A DNA stretch of 64,000 bases. Origin: Pipra filicauda (taxonomy: Eukaryota > Chordata > Aves > Passeriformes > Pipridae). Numbering within the stretch: position 1 is the first letter of the stretch; each line of letters begins with the position of its first letter. The stretch spans positions 248,001 through 312,000 of the forward strand of contig NW_024104403.1 in the NCBI RefSeq assembly GCF_003945595.2. The letters run 5' to 3'. A model generated the notes under the pieces. It was not told the DNA's origin and searched no databases. It worked only from the letters and a program-made list of their open reading frames with translations. Below, in pieces: positions 51,281 through 64,000 of this stretch. The position numbers were made by a program, and so were the translations under genes.

Positions 51281-54200
51281 CACTACTACTGAACAAATAA
51301 TCCAAACCACCAAGTTTTTCTGATTGCTTGACATTTATTATAACTTAATAAAAATTAAGATTATTTATGGTTACGTAACATGCTTACATAATTCACAAAT
51401 TCTGGTATACACAGAAATAACTCACCCTACAAGTCTAAGTGTCTCACACACTTGCTGGGAACACAAAACAAACACCACCCTCATCCCCGGAAACAAAACC
51501 AACTGTGGTTAAAAAAAATCAAAACAAAACCAAACTCAGAAAAGCAGACAAAAGAAAGGTCTACGCAAGTCTAAATGCATTCCCCTTAAGCATATAGAGT
51601 TTTCATTTTCTGAACAGACTAAATAGCCTGTACCATAAATAGTTTCACTTAAAAATGAGTGCAGCTTACATAAGCATGTGGCACTCAACCATTTTTACTG
51701 ATGGCAATACAACCAACAGTGGCAAAAAAGTAGTACATTAAACATGCTCAGTTCAGCAAATAGCATTCAGGAAGCAATTCAAAATAGCAGTAGCCTTTAT
51801 TCTAAGGCTAACTAACTAAGGCTAGTAACAAAGCTTTAACTCAAATATTCCATGAATGGACAAGTGGATACAGTAGTCCAATGACTATGCTCAGGAAAAG
51901 TTATTCAGAATAGCCCCAAAGCAGAAATTTGCCACGCTCATGAGGGTACAACTCTTCCCATAAGACAAATTCGTACTTTCTGGAATCTGTGTTTTAACAC
52001 ATAATCAAAACATAAGAACAAAAGATACCAAAATGTCAATGTCATAACTATTTTCTTCCCTCCTGAATCAAAGACTATAAATCAGATAGAAACACTTAAA
52101 CCTTTTGCGCTTTTTTTCCTCTTCTTCTAGCACTCTAAGTACTTATGAAAGCCTTACTTTTCAAAACTTCCAAAACCAAGAGAATTCTTTAGACTCCTTT
52201 ACAGAAAGATGGACCAAACAATGATCTATGGGGTAGATTTTAACAAGACTCAGTGGGGGCGAAGCAGATAAGGACTGTTTGGTTTTGTGGGAGTTTTTTT
52301 TACACTCAATTCACAGAAGACAGTCAAACTTCTGCTGCTGTCCTGTCAGCTCCCTGACACCATTTCCCTTTCATCTAGTTCCTAGAGCCATTAAGTCCAG
52401 GAACTGCAATCCCCACAGGGACGGATGGCTTCAGTAAGCAATACAAAACTTGTTCCACCTCCCCCAACCACCAGAAGAGTGAGCAGAATTTTCTTTTTCA
52501 GGAGATATGGATTCCTTAAGAGAAGTAGGAGCTCTTCCTTCATCTTTGCTGAGTTTCCAGGAGGGGAATCTTCCATCAGACAGAAGACACCAGTCCACTA
52601 ATGCTGTGTTCTGAGCTCTCAGTAACAGATGTATATGAGAACAAACTGCACTGGGACTTCTGAAGACAAAACCCTAGAACTGAACTGCACAGATAAGAAC
52701 CAAACAGAACAAGCCTCCATGCCCTGATCACATCTTGGGTAACATATGCTCTTTGGAGATGTGTCATGAATTTTTGCTACAACTTTTACAGAAAGATGTC
52801 TCAGTTAAAGAAAAGCAGCTTTCAAGTGTCTGGTGTTCCTCCAGAAATAGAAGTACTGTTTATCACAGTACCGGGAACGTCTGTGTTGTTGGTACTAGTG
52901 CCTTGCTGAGTAACAACAACAAGGATCAGTGAAGATGCCTCAATGTCCACATTACTATAGAAACATGTCATCCAGCTGATGGAACTAAAACCATCAAGAC
53001 CTGCTGTACAGAGTTGCTGAGAGGACTCTTTCTTGTCTTTGGAAATCTTAAAGTTGTCCTCTACAGTAGCCACAGATTCATCTCCCTCTCACAGACCACT
53101 TACTGTCAGATAAAGGAACTATTTCAACGCTTTGGTGACTTTTTTTGACTCTTTTTCTCTCTCTAATTTTTTTACTTTTTTCCTTTTTTTAATACAGTAG
53201 ATCATCATTTCTAAAGACAGAGCAAAAGAGCTGATCTTACTTAGGTCTCTCTTAGGCCTAAGGGTACCTTCAGCCTCATTTACCTCAACTCCCAAATCTT
53301 GAAAAGGATTGGCAGGTAGAACATTTACTTGACTTGGAACTTTCTTTAAAGGAAAAGCAGCATTTACTGTATTTAGAGACATGGCTTCAGAAACAAAGAG
53401 GCAAATTTCATTTAAGAGGGGTCTACATTCTGCCATTTATAAACTTATAAAATTCAACTGCAACAGATGTGATAGAAACTGCTTTCTTTGTCTGGCCTCT
53501 CTTACTTTAAGCTGGATATTCCAAGAAAACAATAATAAAAGAATATATTTGTTACAGGAAGTGTTAATAAACTCACATTGACACAGAAGGAAGCTGAATG
53601 TGAACAGGGATAATTATCTCACTATCACTGCCTGCTACTGAACCCAGTACATGGGTATCGAAGGCCAAGATCTCCAGTCCAGAATCAAGACAAAGTACAG
53701 AACTGCAAACATTCCTGAAAAATTACTCAAAAAATTTCTAAACTTACAACCCATGAAGCACTTTCAGACCAACAATGAGATTAATTTTTGAAACACCTGT
53801 GTAAGCCACTGATGTTCATGAAGAAGGAACAGCATGCAAACTTTTATGACCGTATTTTCAGGATGTTGCCCAAACAGCGGGAGATGAAGCACAGGCAGAC
53901 TAAAATAACTGCGACCCCATGCTGCCCATTTGAAACTTAATGAGTTGCAAAACCCATGATAATGTACAAAATCAAATTGCAAGAACAAAGTACATAAGAT
54001 TATGCAGTGACAAAAATGTCATTTTTAAAATACAATCTCATATTAGTGTTCCCAGTCCAGCTGCAACACTTACTCAGCGATTACTGAGGTCACATTTGCA
54101 CACCACCAGATCACCCAGCAACTAAAACTTGATTTTTACCAGGAAAAGACAAACTGGCATTTCAGCAGAATACTCCGAAAATAACAAGAAGTTTTTAACA

Positions 54201-57200
54201 CCTTCAAGTCAGCATTGGGAAGAAAGATGATATTTGACGTAATGCTTGCTAGCAGAAATTTATCCTATTAACATTTTTTTTGAGCAAGTATGAAGCAACA
54301 GAGTGAAATTATACCAAATTAACACTTTGCCTTATCTAGACACATCATTTCTGATCCAACATTTAGCAGGATTATTGTGAGAATTACTATTCCATCAAGA
54401 TAATCTTAAGAATTTCAGGAAAAAAGGCAAATACACTTCAAGGCAATGCTCTGAAGAAGACCTAGTGTCTGGCTTACGATTTCTGCAAGCTGATCTTCAA
54501 GAACATCAGCATGAAAACCAAGTTCTACATTTCTTTCGTAACTTGCACAACACCTAGGTAAAACAAACCCCAAACAACCACCCCCTATTTATCAAGTATT
54601 ACTATTCCTATGCCCAATGCCAAAAAAACAAAGAACAAAACAAATCCACAACTCTTTCAAGTGCTAGGAAAAAAATGTCCACATTTTAAGTCAAGCCAAA
54701 GTATACGAACTCCCCACAGAACAAAAAGAATTATACTTGAGGATTTATACCAATGCAACAAATGACACACATAGAACAGACCAAGCCTTTCCCCAGACAT
54801 TGTCCACTGAAGCTGTGACATTGTAAACCAGTAAGAATTGTTCAAACAGATGAGTCTTCGGGGCAAATCACCTTAGAACGTAACCAAGCAAGGGAAAAAT
54901 AAAAGCTTAAAGCTGCAACAAGATTAAAATACTAGCACTGCTACCAAATCTGATAAGAAACAGTCAACACTGAATAGAATTTAGAAAATCATTCAAGATT
55001 TTTCTGCCACAACATCCAAGACAAATATTGATAGTAACAGATTTTTTTCCTAAAAATTCCATTTGTTCTTAGATGAACCATGATTTCACAGAAATTGATC
55101 CGCTTTTCAAATTAATACACACTTCAGTGGATATGCTGTTTCATTTGAAAGCAAGTATTTCATTATGAATGTGGAACACAACTGATTGAATGCAACCTGC
55201 TGAAAAGTGTTTTTAAGAAAACACCCTCAATGATCCCCCAGCAAGTCCACAAGCAGACAGAAAAACATCTGTATTTCAGCTGTGACTGCCAGGTTACTGA
55301 ACACCACTGTAGCAGAATGACCTCTCTCTATCTAGTCTGTGACTTTTCTGTCTGCTTACAAAGCCCCCTGTTTTAAACAACTCTCTGAAAAGAGCAAAAG
55401 TAGAAGTAATTTTCCTTACAATACAGTTAGATTAGGATAAAACCTGGTAATTCATTGAAGATGCTTTTATAATACAGCTACTTTGAATTCAGACCCTGAA
55501 TAAAATGAAACCCACCTGAAATTCAAGAACTAATGCTTCCTGAGAACACAAAGATGTATATAATCTTATCAGAGGTGGCATTTTTCCCTTTAGTGTTATG
55601 CTGGCTATTGTGAAACAATACTTGAAAAGAGAGAAACATTCAATGTAGTAATCAATGGGGTGTAAGAATATTGAAATGTTAGTTCTACTCAGACATTAAA
55701 CTGAGACACGCAGACAGTATGATCTATCTAGTATAATTAATCTTCAAAAAGAGATAAAGAACAAGTAAAATGCTAAACAGTGATAACTCACTGCACAACC
55801 TGAGCTGTATGGTTTATTAGTAACACTGTGGCTTTTATATACTGAATTTTGTGAGATGTATTTCAGCTTTTCATGTTGATAAAAAAAAAAGCCTCAGTGA
55901 TGTTTCTTCTGGAAGTTGTGCATGTGAGTCTCCTGGATACTAATACCACAGTGCACTGACTGACACAGCACAGAAGTTGTTGACCAACTCTCCATCTCAC
56001 ACAGGATGAGAGATACTCAGTACCAGAGAACCAACTACACTGTCAGGTTGAACTCACATCATCTGTCTGAAGCTGGAGAGATGTATCTGCTAAGTACTAC
56101 CAGCACATTCATAATGTGAAAGCTTTTCAAAGGACGACTTTGACTGACACTTCCAGGTTTGGCAGAGTACAAGAACCTATTCCAGCAATGTTTTCAACCA
56201 ACACCTTCAACATTTGCATACACGAGTCTAAACAAGTATTTCAAAACCCTCATCTTTCCATTTAGGAAGAATGCTTCTCACATGGGAACTGGCACCACGA
56301 CATGACCACACATTTAATCTCAACAAAATGATTCTTGGTCTTTCAGGAGAACAAGACAGCCAATATCACCCCTCAGACAATATTTTACTCTACTGTGCCC
56401 ATACATAAATAGCAGTCTGCAGAAAATTTGTATTATCTACATAGCTGAAGAAAAGCTTCAACTTGCAAGAAAAAAGACAAAACCAGAAAAGTTTGTCAGG
56501 GATTTGAAAGTAAATCCCTAATAACAGTTTACTGTACTATGCAGCACCAACACTTTTCAGTTTGGCTTTATTTTTCTGTTTAAGTAAGGGCAGCAACATG
56601 GACAGGAAAAAATATTGCAAACCCACAAGCCACAGATATTTCTACTGGTAATTTAAAACACTTGCAGTCAAAAGTAGTCCAAAAGGTGCTTATGAAACTG
56701 TTTCAGGCTTTGTATGAACTGTCTCTTAATTTCACACTCCATTTGTCACTTGCCTTTTAACCATGAACATACCATGTAACAAAAGTGACTCCTTCACTGC
56801 AAATACCCGTACTTGCACTTTAGTTGACCTTCTGTGTGCACACACAGGTACAAACACACCAGGCACTGCTCCTACTTCAGCTCCCAGCAGTGGGAACAGC
56901 AGCATCATACAGATGCTCCTGGAGCAAAACGTGTCATACCATAGTTCAGGTGGATGACTAAGCACACAAGACAGACTTGACATTACCCAAAATTTACTAG
57001 ATTTGATCATTTACTCAATGTTTCAATCACCTCAAAAATACCTTTGGTGTCAAAGAAGTAAATCAAAGGCTTTTGCTTGTGTTATTAGTGATTTTGCTGA
57101 AACACTGCAGCTGTGGAAGTAAAGACGTGAGCTATCATCCCACATGGAGATACAGCTCTTTGAAAAACAACTCAATAAAACATCTGAGTTTCCTATACTT

Positions 57201-59747
57201 CAGTACACAACTCCTGCCCTAACCAAGAATACTTTTGCAGGTCATACTTTGAGGCTACTTATGCTATTTAAAAATACATACAAAATGAATCATCACAGGT
57301 TTGAAGTCAGGAGGAAGCGACTACAGACCAGTGCAAACAAAAACTGAACTTCATTTCATTGCTACATAATTTTTGAGAGGGGACAGAAGGAGACAAGCTA
57401 CTATGGGATAACCTTAAGAATCACATTAATGTATTCTCTTGGATGACTTCAAAGGAATCCTTTTTCATTAGGATTACTCCTTACTCTGCAACTCAACTGA
57501 CAGACATCAGCACAGACATATCACCAAAGCTGAGTGGAAAAGAAGACACGTTTTCACCACATCTATTCAAGTTCCCTTGTCTTCCTCAAGATGACAACTA
57601 ATGGACGGAAAAAGGAACCTCAGTGAGATCCAGGAAAGAACAAGAATGGCCACAGATCTCACAATACTCTCTTTACATTTATCTGCAATCACTTATAGCA
57701 AAGGTTATGACCCAAGCCAGATGAAAATACATCACAAAAGTATAAAATTATAGCAAGAATTCCTCACACTTATTCAACTCACTGTACCTAAACCAAAATA
57801 TTTAACATTAAAGGTAGACCTAAATGCTGATCTTATTATCCTTTAATAAAGTGTGTAAAATTTGACACCTTGGTAGTTTTATGAACTGAGACAGTCCATA
57901 TATACATTAACACAGGCTGTTATGGCATTCTTCAGATTGCTGCTATCAACAGACACCATTCACAACATAGGACAAAGGGCAAGCTTTAACAAACGTTGTG
58001 AAACACTTTATTTTTAAAAATCCTGTTCCTCTCTCTCTACAAAGAGGAAATTAATTTAACATTTCTTCTTTTTAAAAGAAATATGTTAACTGAAAATATA
58101 CTTGCAGAGAGGCAGAATAAAGTATTGCTTTTCTCACAGATCTGGAAAACAAAATTAAAGTTACCAGAACAGTGACTGGCCTTTGACCACAGAAGCTTTA
58201 CCTGTAACTTTTAAGAGTTCTGTTAGACAGAGCGCTCTGAAAACAGAAATGGTCAAGTGGACCTGCCACAGAACATGAGCCCATAAAGAAATACTACTCA
58301 ACTTTGTCACAGCAAACACCTGCACTAAAAATAACAGACACATATCAATACAGCAGCAGGATGGGTTGACCTGACCACTCTCAGTATTTACTTAGAACAC
58401 AATAAGAGGGGAAAAGGAAAAGCTACTCTGTAACATCGAGCTTAAACATCTTGAAATGTACTTATTATAAAAGCAACCACAAATAGCCTTTAGCCAATTT
58501 ATTTAACTAATATTTACTGCATTCATTAGCTATAAAGGTATCAATAGACCACTAATAACATCTTCAAATTGGTTACCACTGAGACCTTCCAAGACAGTTT
58601 AATGCATGTTTACCTGAACACAGTGTCTCGGTTTAAGTTTTCCCACTACTTTCCAAGTCTGCCTTATCTGAGCCACTCCGTTTTTTTGGAGGCAGGGAAT
58701 CTCTACCAAACCCTGAAGTACTGTTACTCCCAAGCCACCAAAGCAATTGCCTTTCCTCTCCTTGTTTTCTCCTTGCTAAAGCAAAGGAAACAAGAGCCAA
58801 TATCACGTTACAAGTCATGTCTGAACAAGGGGAAAGCACAGTGACTGCAGCCAAATGTTAACACTGAGCAGTATCAAGCCCTAAATACAAGGTGCATCCT
58901 TCCATCACATCCACCTATATTAGAAAAACAAACCAAAATGAAACCTGAGCTCGTTTTCCCCGGTGCCAATACAAACAAGTGATAAGATCTCAAACCCGAC
59001 CCGAAGCCAAGACTCTGGACAGAGCAAAACTGAGGCCTCGCTACCTCTGGGGGCCTCTCTATCCCCGGAGCCAAGGCTCGGCAGCAGCATCATGCTGCTG
59101 CAGTCACGTCCGAGGGGCAGGGGCAGCCTTTACCTGTGAATCTACTTGCCTTTTATTAATTTATTTTTTTTTTTAACTGCAAGAGCAGCATCGGTGGCCC
59201 AGCAGACACCACGGGGACACCCCGCACAGGAGGAATCCCCGGGCTCCAAAAACAAAGACCAAAGTTTTCCCTGCTCGGCGCTGCGTGGGAGTGCGGCAGC
59301 AAAACAGGAGCCAGGATCAACACGAGCCGCCTCCCGGCACCACACCCGGGCCCACGCAGGGCAGGACACCCCCCGCTCCCGGGGCTGGGAACACCTCCCG
59401 CTCCCGGGGCAGCTCCAGCCGCTCCCTCCCGGGCAGGAAGGGGACACGGCGACACTCCCCGCCCGGCGGGACGGGGGGAGCGCGGGGTGTCCCCCTGAGC
59501 GCCCCTTCCCGACCCCCTGCCCGCCCCCACAACCCCACCCGCTCCCTCACCGCCCCCCCCTCACCGTGCTGCGCTGGGGGCTCGGCTGCGGCTCCGGCGG
59601 CTGCATTCCCGCCCCTCGGCTGTGCCCCGGGGCCGCGGCGCAGGGTCCTCCCCGTTGCTCCTGAGGGCAGGGAAGGGGCGCCGGGAAGGGCCGGGAGCAG
59701 GACGGGGCTCCCGGGACAGGGGTCCCGGCGCGCGCGGCCGGGCGGCG

Positions 59748-59754
59748 CTTCCGG
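59748..59754 (-). promoter_or_regulatory. ETS/GABP-type site
   Basis: CTTCCGG on the plus strand (CCGGAAG on the minus strand) lies about 100 bp inside the island from the TCTCGCGAGA element. ETS sites at this spacing are common in housekeeping promoters. Binding is not shown here. Confidence 0.4.
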
Positions 59755-59855
59755 GCTCGGGGCGGCGCGCGGGGGCCGCCGGGCGGGGGGCGGGGCCCCA
59801 GCTGCGCGAGCGGCCCTACGACACCGCGCGGCCCGCGCGCGCCGGGCGGATCCGC

Positions 59856-59865
59856 TCTCGCGAGA
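59856..59865. promoter_or_regulatory. TCTCGCGAGA core promoter palindrome
   Basis: A perfect 10-bp palindrome TCTCGCGAGA lies inside the CpG island. This element is known to be enriched close to start sites of TATA-less CpG-island promoters in vertebrates and is orientation-independent. It places a likely start site within roughly 100 bp. Confidence 0.65.
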
Positions 59866-59999
59866 CTTGGCGAGGGCGGGAGGCAGGGGCGGGGGAGGAG
59901 GAGGTTTGAACGAGTGGGGGCGTGGCCACGGCTAATGGGGCGTGGCCAGGGAAGGGGGCGGGGCCGGTGTGAGGGAGGGTTCGGGCTCCCGCGTTCCAG

Positions 60000-60440
60000 G
60001 TGTCTGACATTCCTGTGTTCCGGCGTTCCCGGGCTCTGGTGTTCCCGGACTCCGAGATTCCCGGGCCCTGACATTCCTGGGTTCTGGGATCCCGGGCTCT
60101 AGGATTCCTGGGCTCTGGCGTTCCCGGGCTCTGAGATTCCCATGTTCTGGCATTCCCGCACTCTAGGATTCCCGGCATCTGGCATTCCCGCGCTCTGGCA
60201 TTCCCGGGTTCTGGGATCTCGGGCTCAGTTTCCCGCATTCTGGCAATCCCCGGCTATAGGATTCCCGGGTTCTGGCGTTCCCAGGCTCTGAGATTCCCAT
60301 GTTCTGGCGTTCCCGGGCTCTAGGATTCCCGGGCTCTGGCATTCCGGGTTTTGGGATCCCAGGCTCAGTTTCCTGCATTCTGGCAATCCCGGGCTATAGG
60401 ATTCCAGGGCTCTGGTGTTCCCAGGCTCTGATATTCCCTT
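60000..60440. repeat. Minisatellite of about 28 units of 16 bp beside the CpG island
   Basis: Units follow GCATTCCCGGGCTCTG with variants (AGATTCCCATGTTCTG, GGATTCCCGGGCTCTA, GCAATCCCGGGCTATA) and occasional 14- or 15-bp units. A longer block recurs at 140-bp spacing: the GGAT.TCGGGCTCAGTTTCC.GCATTC run near 60213 returns near 60353. Open frames on both strands here are repeats of the unit and not genes. Confidence 0.92.
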
Positions 60441-60745
60441 GTGTCCCCCCTGCAGCATCACACCACGAGTTTTTCCTCAGCTCCTTTAAAACAAAGGTTT
60501 CCAGGAGCCAGCGGGACACAGCACTGGGTGTTCGGGGGATATGGACCCGCAGTCCGGCCTTCCCCCTGTCCAGAGGAACCTCCTGAGCAAGGTTGGGTGG
60601 TGGATAAAACTCATGGGTTGTTTTCTGAGTACTGGCAGCGACAGTAAAGTGTGTGGACACAAAGGTTCCAGCACAGTTCACAGTCAGCGGTTCAGATTGG
60701 AGTGGATCACAGTGGGTCGTCTGGCCCAACCTCCCTGCCCAAGCA

Positions 60746-60918
60746 GAGAATCACAAAATCAGTTGGGTTGGAAAAGACCTCTGAGATCATTGAGTCCAAC
60801 ACTTGACCCAACACCACCTTGTCTACTAGACCATGGCACCAAGTGCCTCATCCAGTCTCTTCTTAAACACCTCCAGGGACAGTGACTCTACCATCTCCCT
60901 GGGTAGCCCATTCCAGGG
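60746..60918 (-). mobile_element. CR1 LINE 3' end remnant
   Basis: An antisense CR1 tail (GAATCACAAAATCAGTTGGG ... AGATCATTGAGTCCAAC) continuing into the end of ORF2 (antisense of a LPREMVESLSLEVFKKRLDE-like stretch). It breaks off at about 60918 inside the HWNGLP segment. Confidence 0.85.
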
Positions 60919-61140
60919 TCATCCCAGAACACATAGCATGGGATTGTGCCCAGACAGCTCTGGGATATCTCCAGTGAGGGAGACTCCACAGCCCCTTGGG
61001 CAGTCTGTTGCACTGTGAGTTCTCACACAGCACGGGATGTCTGTGAGCAGGAAAATGCCCTTGTGCTGTGCTCCTGCCTAAAGGGCTCATGATCCTGTGC
61101 CATTCCCAGTAGAGTTTTTGTGTCCCTCTGTTGGCAGGAT
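60919..61140 (-). mobile_element. Possible second, decayed CR1 piece
   Basis: Directly beyond the CR1 tail, the text GATATCTCCAGTGAGGGAGA then CTCCACAGCCCCTTGGGCAG resembles the antisense of a different CR1 3' region (the PSLE-like block), and the following bases still have weak CR1 character. The similarity is partial, so this may be unrelated sequence. Confidence 0.4.
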
Positions 61141-64000
61141 ACACTTGAGGCTGTGATTATATGAATTGATCCAATGTGAACTTTTCATTGACATCCATGG
61201 GGGCTGAAATATTTCTGTTGAGGCAGAGCCTTGCAGATGGTTTAGTGGGTGTACATTGATTTTTCATCCACAGACTGGGCCTTCACTTGAGATTATGTTC
61301 TGTTTAGATTATGTTATGTTGTGTGCCCGAGTAAGCTGGTCTAAAGCATCTTTTCCCAAGCGATAAAGACCGTGATTTGTGTTTTTCAGGGGGGAGGTGG
61401 TGGTGGTGGTGTGTTTATATGCTTTTCTTTGTTTAGTTAGCATCTGTCTTGTGTAGATTTTTTTTCTTTCTTTCTTATCACATTTCGTCAGAGCCACAGA
61501 AACACCATTGCACTGATACCAATGAGAACAGATGCAGAGTTCTGTAACCACCTTCTGTTTCTCTCTGGTAAGGAAGTGCAGGGAGGATGTGTATCTTGTA
61601 TTGTCATTACTGATTCTCCACGTCATCTTCCATGTGCAGAGGCCTCAGGTCCTGTGTCAGAGGTTGTGTGAAGTTAATTAAGGAATTCCTGTATTCTAAT
61701 CTCTGCATCGGAAACAAGCCAAGCCTTCTGGAGAGGCCAGATGCAAAACTGGGAGTAAACAGGATCTCAGTGCAACAATACTGTTATCTAACAGACATCG
61801 ATTCTTATCCTGTGATTGGAACTGTTATCAAGATGCTGAATTGCAAAAATCCATAATTTCCAAATAAAAACTCATGCTGAATAGTTCCAGCAGCTGTATC
61901 TAGTTTCCCTTAAAATGGAAGAAACAGCTCTTGGTACATGGGAGTCTCTGTGCCCTAGGTTACCTGTACTGGCCATTGCTTCTTCAGTGTTTTTTGTGTT
62001 GTCCAGCTACTGACTTGATTTGTCCTGTCTTTTGTTGCTTCTAGATTTTTCAAATCATCATCTGAGTCAAACCTCTCCTCTACTGTTTCTCACTGCCTCT
62101 CTGTAAGCTCACTGTCCTACAGCTCCAGTGTATCTTGGCAAACCATTGTAGCTTCATATATAAGTGGGCTCCATGGCTCCGTTTCACTTCAGCAGCAGTC
62201 AGTGATATTTGTTTGGAAATTATGCTTTTCCTCCACAATCCTCCGCAATGGACTGTAATGGATGACTATAATCTAGCAGTTGCCTGACTCATATTCCACT
62301 TTCAAAGCAGAAGTGTTCCAACAGAAATTGCAGAGGCTCAGAATTTTTCATCTGGTCTCAGCTAGTCATCGGTTTGAGAGCAGGATTGTGATACTAGGAA
62401 ATTAATCAGTCTTGAAACTTCACAATTAATCACAGCAGAGCCAGTGCTCTGCTCGAGAATTTAGGAGAAAAATCCTTATGGGTATTAGGTGCCTGATTAC
62501 CCCAGAAATCAAAGACTGTGTGTGTTCTGACTTTGCTGAACACATCTCTGAAAGGAGATCATTTTATTGCTGATCCAGCTTTTTCGTCTCTTATCCATAT
62601 GACAACTACGAAAATTGATTATACACAAAAGTAATATTAGGAAAGTATTTAATGTATTTTTAGCTGCTCCTAATGGGATTTAGCAGCTGGAAACAAGGAG
62701 AGCTGGCACTGAGTAGTAATCAGGTCAGTTCTTAGACAGCTGTGTGAGAACCAGTGTGTCAGACCCGGCTCTGAAATACGTCTCCATTTTTTTCTGTATT
62801 TTAAAAAATGTAGTATATGCTATGAGGAATCTGAAAACTAGGCCTCAATACTTGCAGCTCAGACAGTTAACTCGAAGTCAAATGGAATTCATTGTTAAAT
62901 CCAGGCCTGTAATAACTTCTAGATGAAAATGCCTCTGGGTTCTGTGTGACATTTTTATTTTTAATTTAATGCTTATGGCACTTATTACTATCCATCTTTG
63001 AAAGGCCTCAGGTTTGGATTTAAATTCCATGCTACATTCATTTTTAAGCAGAACAAAAATGTAGTTATTTCTGCTCCCCTTTTCTCTTCATGAGCCACAG
63101 TCCAAGAGACCCATTTTCCTATTTTGGAAGAAAGCAATTTTCTGCATGTTTGTGCCAAGGGATTGCAATCAGAAAAGTAGCTTGAGAAAATGGCCCTTCC
63201 ATAGGTTTTCTGTCTGAATAATTCCTATACTCAGTTAGTTCCATTTACAAATCAAAAGAATAATTTTCCAATGTAAGCACTGTAAACGGACTCTTGAATC
63301 TAAAAAAGGCTGAGTTCTTTCTCACTATTACACTATGGGCAGTGTGTTGTTACTGAAACACACCAAAAGGTTTATAAGTCCACCTCACATTTTTGTGTTT
63401 CATTACATTTAAGACCTTTCCTCATCTTACAGTGAATTCTATGCCCTGAAAAAAATTTCTAGAGCACTATTCATCTACTAGATTCCAAATTTAGTTTTGG
63501 ACCTATACATAACCCTTTGCACTTTTCCTTTTGCTAAAGGTATTGTGAAGCTGTTTTGACTCTGCTAGGTACCCTGGCTGTTTTTCGATTTCGTACTGGT
63601 GTCAGCCATGTCACTCTGAGAGAGCAGTATAAAATGTTTATTGTTTTAGCAAGGATCATGGATCAAGAAGTTGAGTTCAAAATGAAGATGTCTTGGAACT
63701 TATCAGTAAGCACAGCAATACTGAAGTTGAGAAGTCGAAATAAACCTCTGAGGAAATGGCAAATATTCCCAAGAGCAGCCAAAAATGTTACTACTTTGTG
63801 TTAAGGTGGAATCTTTGCTGCCTTATAAGGTGCAGATCTAAGCAACTGCAAGAGTTTACACCCTCTGAAGGGCAACCTAACACAGTTTGGGGAACCTGTT
63901 GGTGTATGTGTAAATGTGTGTGTATTTCCAGGAAATGACAAGGCATTATCCCTCACTATTACCTTTTCTGTCTCTTGTGTTCTCCACTTCTGACATACAA
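61141..64000. other. Intergenic or upstream sequence, nothing recognised
   Basis: AT-rich DNA right of the CpG island with a short GGT-type run at about 61394-61412. No recognisable exon, RNA gene or repeat was seen. Confidence 0.5.

Larger units (their letters stand above)
40261..59199 (-). other. Presumed TAB3 first intron, distal part
   Basis: Nearly 19 kb of AT-rich sequence in which I recognise only one CR1 tail (45306-45393) and simple repeats (43.2, 44.5, 48.7 and 51.25 kb). No credible coding exon was seen on either strand. Small 5' UTR exons could be hidden here and cannot be called without transcript data. Confidence 0.5.
59200..59990. promoter_or_regulatory. TAB3: CpG island, candidate main TAB3 promoter
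   Basis: About 0.8 kb of dense CpG and GC sequence stands alone in AT-rich surroundings. It contains the palindrome TCTCGCGAGA at 59856-59865, an ETS-type CTTCCGG at 59748-59754, and GC/KLF-like boxes (GGGGCGTGGCC, GGGGGCGGGGCC) at about 59924-59966. This is the make-up of a TATA-less broad promoter. On the minus strand a good splice donor, ACG then GTGAGG, ends a possible exon 1 at 59565; another donor (CAG then GTAAAG) lies near 59136. TAB3 lies downstream on that strand and needs an upstream 5' UTR exon. The assignment to TAB3 is inference, with a first intron of about 27 kb, and the island could also drive a rightward transcript. Confidence 0.65.

Noticed and set aside
59285..59935. Long open frames (up to 216 codons) in the CpG island on both strands
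   Set aside because: GC-rich DNA has few stop codons. The products are Pro/Gly/Arg/Ala-rich with no domain, and several overlapping frames are equally open.
60000..60440. CRISPR-like repeat array
   Set aside because: The units are contiguous without unique spacers and the context is a vertebrate promoter, so this is a minisatellite.
59816..60461. Minus-strand ORFs of repeated ARE/PGN/PEP peptides
   Set aside because: They are direct translations of the 16-bp minisatellite, open because 16-bp units cycle the frame, and have no start or splice context.

Overview
The window is vertebrate nuclear DNA, almost certainly from a bird. It is AT-rich and mostly non-coding. It carries one multi-exon gene split by canonical GT..AG introns, and its only recognisable interspersed repeats are CR1 LINE fragments, several ending in the CR1-type 3' repeat of ATTCTATG units. 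No prokaryotic features, CRISPR arrays, rRNA or tRNA genes were recognised.

The single supported protein-coding gene is TAB3, the TAK1-binding adaptor with a CUE domain, coiled coil and NZF zinc finger. It lies on the minus strand. Six coding exons run from the ATG at 32623 to the TGA at 17791-17793. Spliced together they give 2043 nt, or 680 residues, with every junction in frame. Compared with the mammalian protein I remember (about 712 residues), one block of roughly 33 residues between the coiled-coil region and the zinc finger is missing. I could not find an exon for it in the relevant intron.

Layout from left to right: 1-14 kb is flanking DNA beyond the TAB3 3' end, with two CR1 tails. 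About 14.1-17.8 kb is the probable TAB3 3' UTR. 17.8-32.7 kb holds the six coding exons, with two CR1 copies in the introns. 32.7-59 kb would be the 5' UTR intron(s); it includes a small CpG-rich segment at 36.4-36.8 kb with two CTCF-like motifs and a cluster of four CR1 copies at 37.2-40.3 kb. One of those copies keeps an open reverse transcriptase C-terminal half. 59.2-60.0 kb is a strong CpG island with a TCTCGCGAGA element and an ETS site, the best candidate for the main TAB3 promoter. A minisatellite of 16-bp units sits directly beside it at 60.0-60.44 kb. 60.4-64 kb is intergenic sequence with another CR1 piece.

I did not find a previously undescribed multi-gene system. The points most worth a second look are the missing TAB3 exon, the CR1 that stops about 40 bp from a TAB3 splice donor, the inverted CR1 pair in the presumed first intron, the paired CTCF-like sites, and the minisatellite with higher-order structure next to the promoter island.
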